From Verrucomicrobiota bacterium (GTDB lineage Bacteria; Verrucomicrobiota; Verrucomicrobiia; Opitutales; JAKPNF01), in NCBI GenBank assembly GCA_029548565.1, contig JAKPNF010000083.1:1-45903 (forward strand): a DNA stretch of 45,903 nt. The letters run 5' to 3'. The position numbers were made by a program, and so were the translations under genes. The notes beneath the pieces are model-generated. The model searched no databases, was not told the origin of the DNA, and was given only the letters and a program-made list of their open reading frames with translations. Positions 18,204-26,602 of this stretch are shown here, piece after piece; position 1 is the first letter of the stretch, and the number at the start of each line of letters is the position of its first letter.

Positions 18204-18844
18204 CGCGCCTTGCCAATCGGCACGGCAGGATTTCCATAAACCGAAAGCCCCGGCTTTATATTCACCACCACCGAGGAATTAATTCCCACACTGGCCCAAT
18301 CCCCGATCTTGATGGAGGGAACAGTGCTCACACCCGAGGCTAAAAAAACACCCTCGCCCACTTGGCAAAATCCGGTCACATCGCAAAAAGCGCTGAAAGT
18401 TGCCCAATGGCCGACACGCGCGTCATGTCCGCAGCCGCTCTTTGCGTTCAAGATGACGAAGTCACCTATAACGCAATCGCAAGTGATATTCACTTGCGGA
18501 CAAAAAATACAACCCTGCCCCACAACGACGTTACGCCCGATGCGGGCGGTCGGGTGAACAAGTGTCTCGAATTTTGCACCACGCCCAAGCAAGCGTTCGG
18601 ATATTTTTTTCTTTAAGGCGGGCGCGCCTATCGCCAGCAAAAAGGCGTCGTCCGGTTGTGGTGCGTAATCCGCAATGCAGCCGACAATCGGCCAAGGATA
18701 ATCGTAATCGTCCAAAACGGTGGCATTGTCATCAATAAAACCCTTTATGCGCCACGGCGCGCCGGCGGCGATGCAGTCTTCGGCATATCCGCACACTTCA
18801 CGGCCAAAACCGCCCGCGCCCACAATGATGATGTTTTTAGGCAT
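18200..18844 (-). CDS. NeuD/PglD-like acyltransferase
   Basis: 214 aa. The N-terminal half is a small Rossmann-like domain with IIIVGAGGFGREVCGYAED (about 5-23). The C-terminal half is a left-handed beta-helix of hexapeptide repeats (VHPTARIGRNVVVGQGCIF, VILNAKSGCGHDARVGHW and so on). Proteins of this type N- or O-acylate nucleotide sugars or sialic-acid precursors, usually with acetyl-CoA. It is the last gene of the left arm, 4 nt after an SDR gene. In this setting it is a good candidate for moving the ACP-built acyl group onto an acceptor, but the donor and acceptor are not known. Confidence 0.82.
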   Translation of the reverse strand: MPKNIIIVGAGGFGREVCGYAEDCIAAGAPWRIKGFIDDNATVLDDYDYPWPIVGCIADYAPQPDDAFLLAIGAPALKKKISERLLGRGAKFETLVHPTARIGRNVVVGQGCIFCPQVNITCDCVIGDFVILNAKSGCGHDARVGHWATFSAFCDVTGFCQVGEGVFLASGVSTVPSIKIGDWASVGINSSVVVNIKPGLSVYGNPAVPIGKAR

Positions 18845-18848
18845 AAAA

Positions 18849-19601
18849 CTATCTATAGGCTAAAAATCCCCCGTCCACAATCATATCGCTGCCGCTGACC
18901 CAGCGGGCGGCGTCCGAAAGCAGGTAACGCGCCGCGCAGGCCACATCGCCTGTCGTGCCGAAGCCCAGCGGATATTTGCGTTGTTCGGCCAAGTACATTT
19001 CGTCTTGCTGCCCGAAAATAAACTCTGTCATCGGCGTATGCACCAGGCCAAAGGATAACGTGTTGGCGCGCACTTTACGCGGTGCCGCCTCCACTGCCAG
19101 AACCCTGGCGAATCCCTCAAGAGCCGCTTTGCTGGCCGCGTAGGCACCCAGTCGCGCGGAGGCGCTGTTCACCGCCACCGAGGATAAAAATAAAACGCAA
19201 GCGCCCTTGTTGATTTTCTTGGCGCGCAACAATTCGCAGGTCAATTGCATGGCGCGCGAAAAATTTATCCGCAGCGTCTGCGTGATTTCCTCAGCTGGCA
19301 TGAACTTGATCAGTGTTTTTCCAGGAACACCCGCCGCGTATACGAAGCCGTCGATATCCGGCAATTCAGCAACCAATCTTCCTAGGTCATTTTCGTTTTC
19401 CAGGTCGGCCACGATACCCAGATGTGCCTGCCCTGGCAGCGCATTCAAAAGCTTATCCAAGCGTTCCCGACTGCGTCCGGACACCACAACGCGGGCGGCG
19501 TCGCGCGCGCATTCTTGGGCAATGGCCGATCCCACGGCCGAAGTGCCTGCCGCGATAAAAACCGTTTTTCCCTGCAGACTGAACAGATCCGGGCACATCA
19601 C
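18849..19601 (-). CDS. SDR family oxidoreductase (left arm, second copy)
   Basis: 250-aa short-chain dehydrogenase/reductase, FabG-like in length. The cofactor loop reads AAGTSAVGSAIA (17-28) instead of the usual TGGxxGIG, so cofactor binding may be altered. The catalytic residues are intact: Ser141 (LFLSSVAV), Tyr154 and Lys158 (YAASK). It ends with SGSDMIVDGGFLAYR. It is a paralogue of the SDR at 21003-21755, with the same N-terminal LFSLxGKTVFI and C-terminal pattern. It starts 10 nt after the KASIII stop. Probable role: reduction of a ketoacyl-ACP or of a sugar intermediate. Confidence 0.85.
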   Translation of the reverse strand: MMCPDLFSLQGKTVFIAAGTSAVGSAIAQECARDAARVVVSGRSRERLDKLLNALPGQAHLGIVADLENENDLGRLVAELPDIDGFVYAAGVPGKTLIKFMPAEEITQTLRINFSRAMQLTCELLRAKKINKGACVLFLSSVAVNSASARLGAYAASKAALEGFARVLAVEAAPRKVRANTLSFGLVHTPMTEFIFGQQDEMYLAEQRKYPLGFGTTGDVACAARYLLSDAARWVSGSDMIVDGGFLAYR

Positions 19602-19611
19602 AAAAAATTCA

Positions 19612-20676
19612 TTAAATTTCCGCGATAGGCGGACAGCTGATTTGCCGCGTGCGTATCACTGCGCTACCCCAGGAAAGACCCACACCAAAACCAGTCAGCA
19701 AGCTCGTCACCGAGCGTTCGCGCAGCGCCTGCGCGGCACCCGCCACCATCGTCAGTGGAATGCTTGGCGCGGAAGTGTTGCCATAATGGGTGAGCGAATA
19801 AGGGTGCTTTTCCGGCGCGATTTTGGCCATTTTTCGCACAGTTTCGTTAATTAGGCGGTTGGCCTGATGCGCGAACATAAAATCCACTTGTTCGGGGGAA
19901 AGCCCCGCTTCGCCCAACACACGCAGGACAGAGGGTTTTACCTCGCGCATCGCAAACTCCATAATGGGCGCGCCAGCCACGTAACTGTCCACACCGCGCA
20001 TTTTTGCACCGGGAGCATCCGGCACGTCTTTAAATTCAAAAGCCTCCGGCCCATCAATGGGATGGCGAAATCCGCCATACTTGCGAATAATGTGGTGATA
20101 CCCCGACCCGTCGGTGTTTAAATCAAAAAACATCTCGGGTGCCTGCTCGTCAAACCCCATTGCAGTAGCCGTGCCTGCGTCGCCAAAGAGCGGGTAACTC
20201 GATGTGCTCTCGGGCGTCAAAAAGGAAATTGCGTTGTCTCCGACCAGCAACAAAAGGCGCTTGAGCCGCATTGAGGACACCATTGAAGCGGCCACCGCCG
20301 ACCCGTACACATATCCCGAACAGCCCATGCCGATGTCAAAGGCCAGGCAGGATTTGGGCGCGCCCAGACGGTTTTGCAAAATACACGCGGTAGCCGGCAG
20401 CGGGTAATCCATGCTCTGGGAGACAAAAATGATGCCGTCGAGCGAGCCGGGATCCCATTTCAAATCAGCCAGCAAGTCCTGCGCGGCCTTCAGGCACATG
20501 TCGGAGGCGATCAGGCCGTCCTTAGCCCAGCGACGCTCGACAATGCCGGTTTGTTTGGAAAACAACGCCGCCTTTTCGGGCGTGTATTTTTCGTAATCGG
20601 CAACACGCAACACCGTCTTGGGCACGCAAGCCGACACGCCATAATACTTGACCGACGCGATATGGGACAGCGCCAT
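19612..20676 (-). CDS. 3-oxoacyl-ACP synthase III-like condensing enzyme (left arm)
   Basis: 354-aa KASIII (FabH-like) thiolase-fold protein. The catalytic triad is visible: Cys119 in DIGMGCSGYVYG, His270 in FAHQANRLI and Asn300 in HYGNTSAPSIPL. In the family this enzyme condenses a CoA-bound or ACP-bound acyl starter with malonyl-ACP, or esterifies or transfers an acyl group. It lies 8 nt downstream of an ACP gene and 10 nt upstream of an SDR gene. It differs clearly from the KASIII of the right arm, so the two probably have different substrates. It is not next to other fab genes, so a specialised pathway is more likely than housekeeping fatty-acid synthesis. Confidence 0.9.
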   Translation of the reverse strand: MALSHIASVKYYGVSACVPKTVLRVADYEKYTPEKAALFSKQTGIVERRWAKDGLIASDMCLKAAQDLLADLKWDPGSLDGIIFVSQSMDYPLPATACILQNRLGAPKSCLAFDIGMGCSGYVYGSAVAASMVSSMRLKRLLLLVGDNAISFLTPESTSSYPLFGDAGTATAMGFDEQAPEMFFDLNTDGSGYHHIIRKYGGFRHPIDGPEAFEFKDVPDAPGAKMRGVDSYVAGAPIMEFAMREVKPSVLRVLGEAGLSPEQVDFMFAHQANRLINETVRKMAKIAPEKHPYSLTHYGNTSAPSIPLTMVAGAAQALRERSVTSLLTGFGVGLSWGSAVIRTRQISCPPIAEI

Positions 20677-20684
20677 AAAAACGC

Positions 20685-20909
20685 TTATCGTTTGGAATTG
20701 ATGAGCGTCTCAAGGTCGACGAGATTTTTGCACCCGGCAATCGCCTGACTTTCGATATTCACGCCATATTCAGAGGCTATCATCGCCATCGTGGACAACA
20801 ACGCCAGCGAATCCCATTGTGGCAAGTGCACGAAATCTGTTTGCGCGGTCAGTTCCACGTCTTCCAAGGCGTCCACATTGGCTTTCAAATTTTCAATCAG
20901 AGTTTCCAT
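20685..20909 (-). CDS. Acyl carrier protein (left arm)
   Basis: 74-aa carrier protein. Ser34 in QWDSLALL is the predicted site for 4'-phosphopantetheine. The predicted four-helix pattern and acidic character fit the family. Unlike fatty-acid AcpP it lacks the ADSLD spelling, so it is probably dedicated to this cluster. It sits behind its own promoter (20957-20986) and is followed by KASIII after 8 nt. No phosphopantetheinyl transferase gene is in the window. Confidence 0.88.
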   Translation of the reverse strand: METLIENLKANVDALEDVELTAQTDFVHLPQWDSLALLSTMAMIASEYGVNIESQAIAGCKNLVDLETLINSKR

Positions 20910-20956
20910 TTGTTTTTAATTTAGAATAAGTTATCTCAAAAAAAGACTGTCCGTTT

Positions 20957-20986
20957 ATGGTAATTTTTCGACAAAAGCGCTGTCAA
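20957..20986 (-). promoter_or_regulatory. Promoter of ACP-KASIII-SDR-acyltransferase unit
   Basis: On the minus strand TTGACA (20986-20981), an 18-nt spacer and TACCAT (20962-20957). The spacer and flanks closely match those of the promoter at 21784-21813. The predicted leader to the ACP gene is about 40 nt. Confidence 0.7.
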
Positions 20987-21002
20987 TGGCAAACAGGCAG
21001 GA

Positions 21003-21755
21003 CTATCGGTAATGCAACATCCCTCCATCAATGACAAAATCCGTGCCAGTGACCCAACGTGAGGCATCCGCCAAAAAATAACGCACCGCGCAAGCGATGT
21101 CTTGCGGCACGCCGTACCCCAACGGGTATTTTGCCAAATCGGCCTTGATCGATTCCTCGCTGCGTCCCTCGCTGGCCGCCTGCGTCATAGGCGTTTGCAC
21201 CGAACCGGGGGAAATCGTGTTAGCGCGCACTTGGCGGGCGGCCATCTCCACCGCCAGCACGCGGACAAACCCCTGCATTCCCGCCTTGGAAGCGCAGTAA
21301 GCGCTCAACCCGGGAAACGCAACGCTGGCCAACACCGAAGAAATATAAACCATCGAGCCACCCTTGTTGATTTTTCGCTGCTTGATCAACGCTTGGCTCA
21401 GTTTGATCGTGCACAACAAATTAGTGTCCAAAACGGCCTCGATATCCTGCCAGTTGGAAAATTTAAGCAACGCGTTCATCGTCATGCCCGCACAGTGTGC
21501 AAAACCGTCCAATGCAGGCAGTTCTTTGATAATTCGCTCAATATCGGCATCGCAGGTGATATCCGCCACCAGGGCGCTATGGCCCTCGCCTTTCAAGGAG
21601 GCCAGCACGTCGTCCAAACGCTCGCGGTTGCGCCCGCTGATAATCACGCGCGCGCCAGCATTGGCACACTCATGCGCGGATGCCTCGCCGATACCGGAAG
21701 ACCCTCCTGTGATAAAAACAGTTTTTCCCTCCAAGCTAAAAAGATCTTTTTGCAT
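21003..21755 (-). CDS. SDR family oxidoreductase (left arm, first copy)
   Basis: 250-aa short-chain dehydrogenase/reductase with a complete set of motifs: TGGSSGIG (16-23), the structural Asn112 in DTNLL, Ser140 (YISSV), Tyr153 and Lys157 (YCASK), and TGTDFVIDGGMLHYR at the end. It resembles FabG-type ketoacyl-ACP reductases and is a close paralogue of the SDR at 18849-19601, which has lost the standard glycine motif. It is the first gene of the left arm, with its own promoter 28 nt upstream. A second promoter separates it from the ACP gene. Confidence 0.88.
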   Translation of the reverse strand: MQKDLFSLEGKTVFITGGSSGIGEASAHECANAGARVIISGRNRERLDDVLASLKGEGHSALVADITCDADIERIIKELPALDGFAHCAGMTMNALLKFSNWQDIEAVLDTNLLCTIKLSQALIKQRKINKGGSMVYISSVLASVAFPGLSAYCASKAGMQGFVRVLAVEMAARQVRANTISPGSVQTPMTQAASEGRSEESIKADLAKYPLGYGVPQDIACAVRYFLADASRWVTGTDFVIDGGMLHYR

Positions 21756-21783
21756 AAATATAAGCGCCAGCGCGCGTGTGCCT

Positions 21784-21813
21784 ATGGTAATTACGCGCCA
21801 AAAACACTGTCAA
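21784..21813 (-). promoter_or_regulatory. Promoter of the left-arm SDR gene
   Basis: On the minus strand TTGACA (21813-21808), an 18-nt spacer and TACCAT (21789-21784), in a context (ATTACCATA) nearly identical to that of the ACP promoter. Distance to the ATG is about 28 nt. Confidence 0.7.
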
Positions 21814-21853
21814 CGCAAATAGCCTGCTGAAAAAGCGTTGGAGGTATTTTCAC

Positions 21854-21882
21854 TTGAAGAGCGCACAGGGCGTGCTTATCGT
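21854..21882 (+). promoter_or_regulatory. Possible promoter of the right arm
   Basis: TTGAAG (21854-21859), a 17-nt spacer and TATCGT (21877-21882). The transcript would run through an A12 tract (21901-21912) before the KASIII ATG at 21932. Each box matches the consensus at four of six positions. Confidence 0.45.
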
Positions 21883-21931
21883 TAAATTGTCTGTTTATGT
21901 AAAAAAAAAAAAGACCCGCTTAAAACAGCGA

Positions 21932-22993
21932 ATGAAGTACTTTTCAAAAATCACCGCATCGCATTACGTTTTGCCGTCCAAAGTCTTGACGAACGACGAT
22001 CTGGCCGAGCGTTTCGACCCAAAAAAAGTAAAAAGCATCGCCAAACTCAGCGGTATCACACAGCGGCGCGTAGCGCCGGAGGGCATGACGGCCTCTGATC
22101 TGGCGGTGGCCGCTGCCCAACGGATGATCGAGTCCGAAAACATCGACCGCGCGAGCATCGACATGGTCGTTTTCGTGACACAGACGCCAGATTATATCCT
22201 GCCCGCCACGGCATTCATCGTGCACGAAAAGCTCGGGCTCTCCAAAGACTGCGGAGCCTTCGACCTTTCGATGGGCTGCCCGGCCATGCCTTATGCGCTA
22301 AGCGTGGTCAACGGCCTGATAGCATCCGGCCAATGCAAAAAAGTCCTGCTCATTTTCTCCGAGACCATTACGCGGCTAGTCTATCCCAAAGACCGCTCGC
22401 TGGTCACCCTGCACGGCGACGGGGCGGCGGCGTTTATCCTGGAAGCGGCCGACGGCGATTACGGTTTTGAATTTGCCGACATTCATTCCGACAGCTCCGG
22501 CTGGAAGCACCTGCTCGTGCCCGCCGGCGGCATGAAACAGCGCATCAGCGAAGAAACAAAAAAAGAAACGACCGACGAAAGCGGCATCTGCACTACGCCC
22601 GAAAGCCTGCAAATGAACGGGGCGGCGGTGTTTCATTTTTCCATTTCAGAAATCCCCCCCGCCGTCAAGGCGTCGCTGCAAAAGCATTCCCTGAGTTTGG
22701 ACGACTGCAAGCTCGTGCTGTTTCACCAGGCCAACAAAATGATGGTCGACAGCATTTACAACGCCCTGCAAGTGCCGCAAGAAAAGCGCTTCTTCTTTAT
22801 GGAACAAATCGGAAATTTAAGCGCGGCCTCTACGCCCGTGCTGTTGGCCGAGGCGCTGCGCCAGGGCAAACTCGACGGCGGCGGCCGCGTGTTGCTGGCC
22901 TCTTTCGGCGTGGGGCTGACCTGGGGGGTCTTTTCCCTCAATTTCGCCCCCGGCAGCGTGAAGGCTTCACAAGCATCCACCGAGCTGGACTAA
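21932..22993 (+). CDS. 3-oxoacyl-ACP synthase III-like condensing enzyme (right arm)
   Basis: 353 aa from the ATG at 21932 (MKYFSKITASHYVLPSKVLT), which matches KASIII N-termini; the track start at 21854 is a TTG with no family support. The triad is present: Cys116 in DLSMGCPAMPYAL, His265 in LFHQANKMM and Asn295 in EQIGNLSAASTP. The GCPAMP context differs from the usual GCSGF/GCNGF and may change the starter pocket. An internal polar insert (EETKKETTDESG, about 208-219) is also unusual. An ACP gene follows after 10 nt. Its closest functional analogues are KASIII enzymes in O-antigen, flagellin-glycan or tetronate pathways (inference). Confidence 0.9.
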   Translation: MKYFSKITASHYVLPSKVLTNDDLAERFDPKKVKSIAKLSGITQRRVAPEGMTASDLAVAAAQRMIESENIDRASIDMVVFVTQTPDYILPATAFIVHEKLGLSKDCGAFDLSMGCPAMPYALSVVNGLIASGQCKKVLLIFSETITRLVYPKDRSLVTLHGDGAAAFILEAADGDYGFEFADIHSDSSGWKHLLVPAGGMKQRISEETKKETTDESGICTTPESLQMNGAAVFHFSISEIPPAVKASLQKHSLSLDDCKLVLFHQANKMMVDSIYNALQVPQEKRFFFMEQIGNLSAASTPVLLAEALRQGKLDGGGRVLLASFGVGLTWGVFSLNFAPGSVKASQASTELD

Positions 22994-23003
22994 GGATTTT
23001 TCA

Positions 23004-23228
23004 ATGAGCAAACAAGAACAACTTCAGGAAATTTTTCGCGACGTGCTGGACAACGCCTTACTCGTGCTCACGCCCGAGCTGGCTCCCGCCAACTGCGGGG
23101 ACTGGGACTCGGTCGCGATGGTGCAAATCGTGTTGGCGGTCGAGTCGGCCTTCGGCGTGCGCTTTTCGACCGACGAGGTGGCCGACATCAAATCCGCCGC
23201 GGACATTTTTAAAAAAATAGACGCCTAA
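23004..23228 (+). CDS. Acyl carrier protein (right arm)
   Basis: 74-aa carrier protein with Ser36 in DWDSVAMV as the predicted phosphopantetheine site. The following VQIVLAVESAFGVRF matches helix II/III of FkbH-associated ACPs. It is sandwiched between KASIII (10 nt) and the FkbH-like gene (8 nt), which suggests that it receives a glyceryl or other acyl unit from the latter. It is distinct from the left-arm ACP. Confidence 0.88.
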   Translation: MSKQEQLQEIFRDVLDNALLVLTPELAPANCGDWDSVAMVQIVLAVESAFGVRFSTDEVADIKSAADIFKKIDA

Positions 23229-23236
23229 TACCCCCC

Positions 23237-25090
23237 ATGCACGAGGACGCGCAGATACTTTTCGAGGACGCGAAAAAATTCGCCGAAAGCGGCGAATGGG
23301 AACGCGCCGTCGAGGCGCTCAAGTGCTTTACTGAGAAAACCACCGATTTCTCGCTGTGCCAAAAGGCCGCGAAGCTCGCGGGCAAAATTTTAAAGACATA
23401 CCCACCGGAAAAATTGCGCCCACTCAAAGTCGCGCTACTGTCCTCGAGCACGACCTTATTTTTGGAACCATTGCTGCCGCTTTACGGGCTTGTGCGAGGC
23501 TTGGATCTTCGCGTCAAAAGCGGGGATTTTGGCACATGGCGGCAAGATATTTTGGATCCGTCCTCGTGGCTGTACAGTTTTGAGCCGGATGTGGTCATCA
23601 TCGCCACGCATTACCGCGACGCGGCACTGCCGTCTTTTTCGCAAGACCCGCAAGGCGACGCGGAAAAAATCGCGGAACAGTTCGTGCAGTTTTGGGAGCA
23701 TCTTAAAAAGCACAGCCGCGCCGCCATATTGCAGCATGGCTTTGACCGCCCCAACGACGACGCAGCCGCTTATCTGAGCGCCACCCACCCGGGCGCACGG
23801 GCACGGGTGCTGGAGTCGGCCAACGCCGCCCTCGTGCGTCGCGCAGCCGAGCTGAGTGTCGTGCCCGTGGACATCGCCGAATTGCGCGCACGTTGCGGCG
23901 CCGATCAATGGGAAGACGCGCGACTGTGGCATCACGCAAAACAGCATCCTGCCCCCGCGGGGTTGCCGCTGCTGGCGCGCGAATATGTGCGCGCGATTTG
24001 TGCCAAACTCGGCCTCTCCAAAAAAGTGTGCGTGTGCGATTTGGACAACACGCTGTGGGGCGGCGTGATTGGCGAGGACGGCATCGACGGCATCACGCTG
24101 GGTACGCCGAACGCCGCAGGCGAGGCCTTTGCCGCCTTTCAAACTTATTTGAAAGAACTTAAGCAGCGCGGCATTTTGCTCGCGGTGTGTTCCAAAAACA
24201 ACGAGGCGGACGCGCTCTTGCCCTTCGAAAAACATCCCGCGATGGTGCTTAAAAAGGACGATTTTGTTTCCTTCAAGGCGAATTGGTCGCCCAAGTCCGA
24301 AAATATCGCGCAGATTGCAGCCGAATTAAATCTTGGGCTAGATAGCTTTGTGTTCGTGGACGACAACCGCGCGGAAATCGAGCAGGTGCGCGCCGCGCTG
24401 CCGCAGGTCGCCTGTGTGCAACTGCCGCAAGACTCGGCAGAGTACGTCGCGGCGCTGTCGCGGGCGCAACTTTTTGACACGGCCACCCTGTCTGCGGACG
24501 ACCTGTCGCGCAGCCAATCCTACCACGCCAACGCCGCGCGCGCGCAGGCGCAATCGGGCGCCACGGATTTAAAGGATTTTTTGCAATCGCTGCAAATGCG
24601 CTGCGCTGCCGCGCCTATCGGCGAGGGCAACCTCGCGCGCGCTGCCCAACTACTGGGCAAAACCAACCAGTTCAACCTCACCACCCGCCGCCACAGCGCC
24701 GAAGCCATTTTAAAAATGGCGGCCGAGAAAAACGCCTTCGCACGCAGCTTCCAACTCGCCGACAAGTTCGGCGACAACGGCATCGTGGGCGTGCTGATCG
24801 CCCTGCCCAAAGAAGACGGCGTGCTGGAAATCGACAGCTTTGTGATGAGCTGCCGCGTCATCGGCCGCGGCCTTGAAAATTTCATGATGGCCGAGCTGAT
24901 CGCTTTCGCACGCGAGCACAATTTCAAACACCTGCGCGGTGTCTACATCCCCACCGCCAAAAACGCACAGACCGCCGATTTTTACGAACGCCTGGGCTTC
25001 ACTCCTAAAGAAAAATCGAGCGACCAAAGCAGCTTCGCCCTCGACCTCGAACACGCGAAAATCCCCGAGACGTTTATCGAAAAGATATAA
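23237..25090 (+). CDS. FkbH-like HAD-IIIC protein
   Basis: 617 aa. The N-terminal third (about 60-250) resembles the SGNH-like domain of large FkbH proteins. The HAD-IIIC phosphatase domain follows with motif I CDLDNTLWGGVIGEDG (268-272 is DLDNT), a LAVCSKNNEADA segment, and FVFVDDNRAEIEQVR. The last part (about 480-600) has a GNAT-like fold with DKFGDNGIVGVLIAL and TADFYERLGF. FkbH proteins take 1,3-bisphosphoglycerate, dephosphorylate it and load glyceryl onto an ACP. Related proteins occur in O-antigen clusters with less certain roles. It ends 2 nt before the convergent fumC stop. Confidence 0.9.
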   Translation: MHEDAQILFEDAKKFAESGEWERAVEALKCFTEKTTDFSLCQKAAKLAGKILKTYPPEKLRPLKVALLSSSTTLFLEPLLPLYGLVRGLDLRVKSGDFGTWRQDILDPSSWLYSFEPDVVIIATHYRDAALPSFSQDPQGDAEKIAEQFVQFWEHLKKHSRAAILQHGFDRPNDDAAAYLSATHPGARARVLESANAALVRRAAELSVVPVDIAELRARCGADQWEDARLWHHAKQHPAPAGLPLLAREYVRAICAKLGLSKKVCVCDLDNTLWGGVIGEDGIDGITLGTPNAAGEAFAAFQTYLKELKQRGILLAVCSKNNEADALLPFEKHPAMVLKKDDFVSFKANWSPKSENIAQIAAELNLGLDSFVFVDDNRAEIEQVRAALPQVACVQLPQDSAEYVAALSRAQLFDTATLSADDLSRSQSYHANAARAQAQSGATDLKDFLQSLQMRCAAAPIGEGNLARAAQLLGKTNQFNLTTRRHSAEAILKMAAEKNAFARSFQLADKFGDNGIVGVLIALPKEDGVLEIDSFVMSCRVIGRGLENFMMAELIAFAREHNFKHLRGVYIPTAKNAQTADFYERLGFTPKEKSSDQSSFALDLEHAKIPETFIEKI

Positions 25091-25092
25091 GT

Positions 25093-26481
25093 TTACGATT
25101 GCCCTGTCATTTTTTCAGGGACGACCGCCTTCTCAAATTCCTCCGCCGTCAGCAGTTTTAATTCCACGGCGGCTTCCTTGAGCGAGATGCCTTTTTTGTG
25201 GGCGAGCTTGGCGATCTTCGCGGCGTTGTCGTAGCCGATGACAGGGTTTAACGCCGTCACAAGCATGAGGCAGTTTTCGACGTAGTATTTGAGCTTTTCC
25301 GGATTCGCCGTGATGCCGCTGACGGCGTATTTCCCAAAACTGTGGCACGCGTCGGCGATCAGGCGGATGGAGTTCAGCAGGTTAAAAATGATGACGGGCT
25401 TGTAGACGTTCAGCTCAAAATTTCCCTGCGAACCGGCAAAGCCGATCGCCGCGTCGTTGCCCATCACCTGCGCGCACACCATCGTGAGCGCCTCGCACTG
25501 CGTGGGGTTGACCTTGCCCGGCATGATGGAGGAACCCGGCTCGTTTTCCGGCAGGTTGATCTCGCCCAACCCGCAGCGTGGCCCGCTGGCCAGCCAGCGG
25601 ATGTCGTTGGCGATTTTCATGAGGTCGGCGGCCAGTGTTTTCAAACTTCCACTCATCGCCACCAACTCCCCGTGCGAGGACAAGGCCGCGAATTTGTTCG
25701 GCGCGCTGACAAAGGGCAAGCCCGTCAACCGCACGATTTTTTCGGCGGCCAATTGCGCGAATCCCTTGGGCGTGTTCAGCCCCGTGCCGACCGCCGTGCC
25801 GCCCAAGGCGAGTTTGTACACGTCGTCCAAACTGCCGCGCACGCGCTCGATGTTGGCGGCCACCAGTGCCGCGTAACCGGAAAACTCCTGCCCGAGCGTG
25901 ACGGGCGTAGCGTCCTGCAAATGCGTGCGGCCGATCTTCACGAGTTTTGAAAATTCATCCGCTTTTCGCGCGAGCGATTCGTGCAAATTTTCCAACTCCG
26001 GCAGCAGGCGCTGCGTCACCTGTTCGGCGGCGGCGATCGCCATCGCGGTCGGAAAGGTGTCGTTGGAAGACTGCGATCGGTTGACATCATCATTGGGGTG
26101 CACGGGTTTTTTGGAGCCAATCTGCCCGCCGGCCAGCTCGATCGCGCGGTTGGAGATCACCTCGTTGGCATTCATGTTGCTCTGGGTGCCGGAACCGGTC
26201 TGCCAGATGTGCAGCGGGAAATGCTCGTCGAGCTTTCCGTCTATCACCTCGTCGGCGGCCCGGCAGATCAAAGCGGCCTTGTCCTCGGGCAGCACCTTTA
26301 GCTCGGCATTGGCCTGCGCGCAGGCTTTTTTGAGCACGCCCAGCGCGCGTATCATCTCGCGCGGCAGCACGTCGTGCCCGATGTTAAAGTGGATGAGCGA
26401 GCGGGCCGTCTGTGCGCCATAGTACTTATCATAAGGCACTTCTATTTCACCCATGCTGTCGGTTTCCGTGCGTGTTTTCAT
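25093..26481 (-). CDS. fumC: Fumarate hydratase class II
   Basis: FumC interconverts fumarate and malate in the TCA cycle; it is a tetramer without an iron-sulfur cluster. Start placed at the ATG at 26481 ([16 protein letters not shown]), giving 462 aa, the usual length; the track start at 26556 would add 25 residues from the promoter region. Landmarks are [54 protein letters not shown] and the lyase signature [11 protein letters not shown]. It stands alone, convergent with the FkbH-like gene. Confidence 0.96.
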   Translation of the reverse strand: MKTRTETDSMGEIEVPYDKYYGAQTARSLIHFNIGHDVLPREMIRALGVLKKACAQANAELKVLPEDKAALICRAADEVIDGKLDEHFPLHIWQTGSGTQSNMNANEVISNRAIELAGGQIGSKKPVHPNDDVNRSQSSNDTFPTAMAIAAAEQVTQRLLPELENLHESLARKADEFSKLVKIGRTHLQDATPVTLGQEFSGYAALVAANIERVRGSLDDVYKLALGGTAVGTGLNTPKGFAQLAAEKIVRLTGLPFVSAPNKFAALSSHGELVAMSGSLKTLAADLMKIANDIRWLASGPRCGLGEINLPENEPGSSIMPGKVNPTQCEALTMVCAQVMGNDAAIGFAGSQGNFELNVYKPVIIFNLLNSIRLIADACHSFGKYAVSGITANPEKLKYYVENCLMLVTALNPVIGYDNAAKIAKLAHKKGISLKEAAVELKLLTAEEFEKAVVPEKMTGQS

Positions 26482-26497
26482 AGTGTGGCAAGAATTT

Positions 26498-26526
26498 ATT
26501 TTACAAAAAATTTGCTTTTCTCCAAA
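26498..26526 (-). promoter_or_regulatory. Probable promoter of fumC
   Basis: On the minus strand TTTGGA (26526-26521), a 17-nt spacer and TAAAAT (26503-26498), about 17 nt before the ATG at 26481. The -10 box is good and the -35 box weak. Confidence 0.5.
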
Positions 26527-26602
26527 AGCGGCTGACATTGGAGAGTGTTGACCCATTCAACTTATTTCACAAACCCATTCAATTCAAACACGGATTAAAA
26601 TC

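Noticed and set aside
21901-21912. A12 tract before the right-arm KASIII gene as a possible phase-variation site
   Set aside because: It lies upstream of the supported start at 21932 and outside the coding frame, so length changes would not switch the frame. An effect on transcription is possible but cannot be shown.
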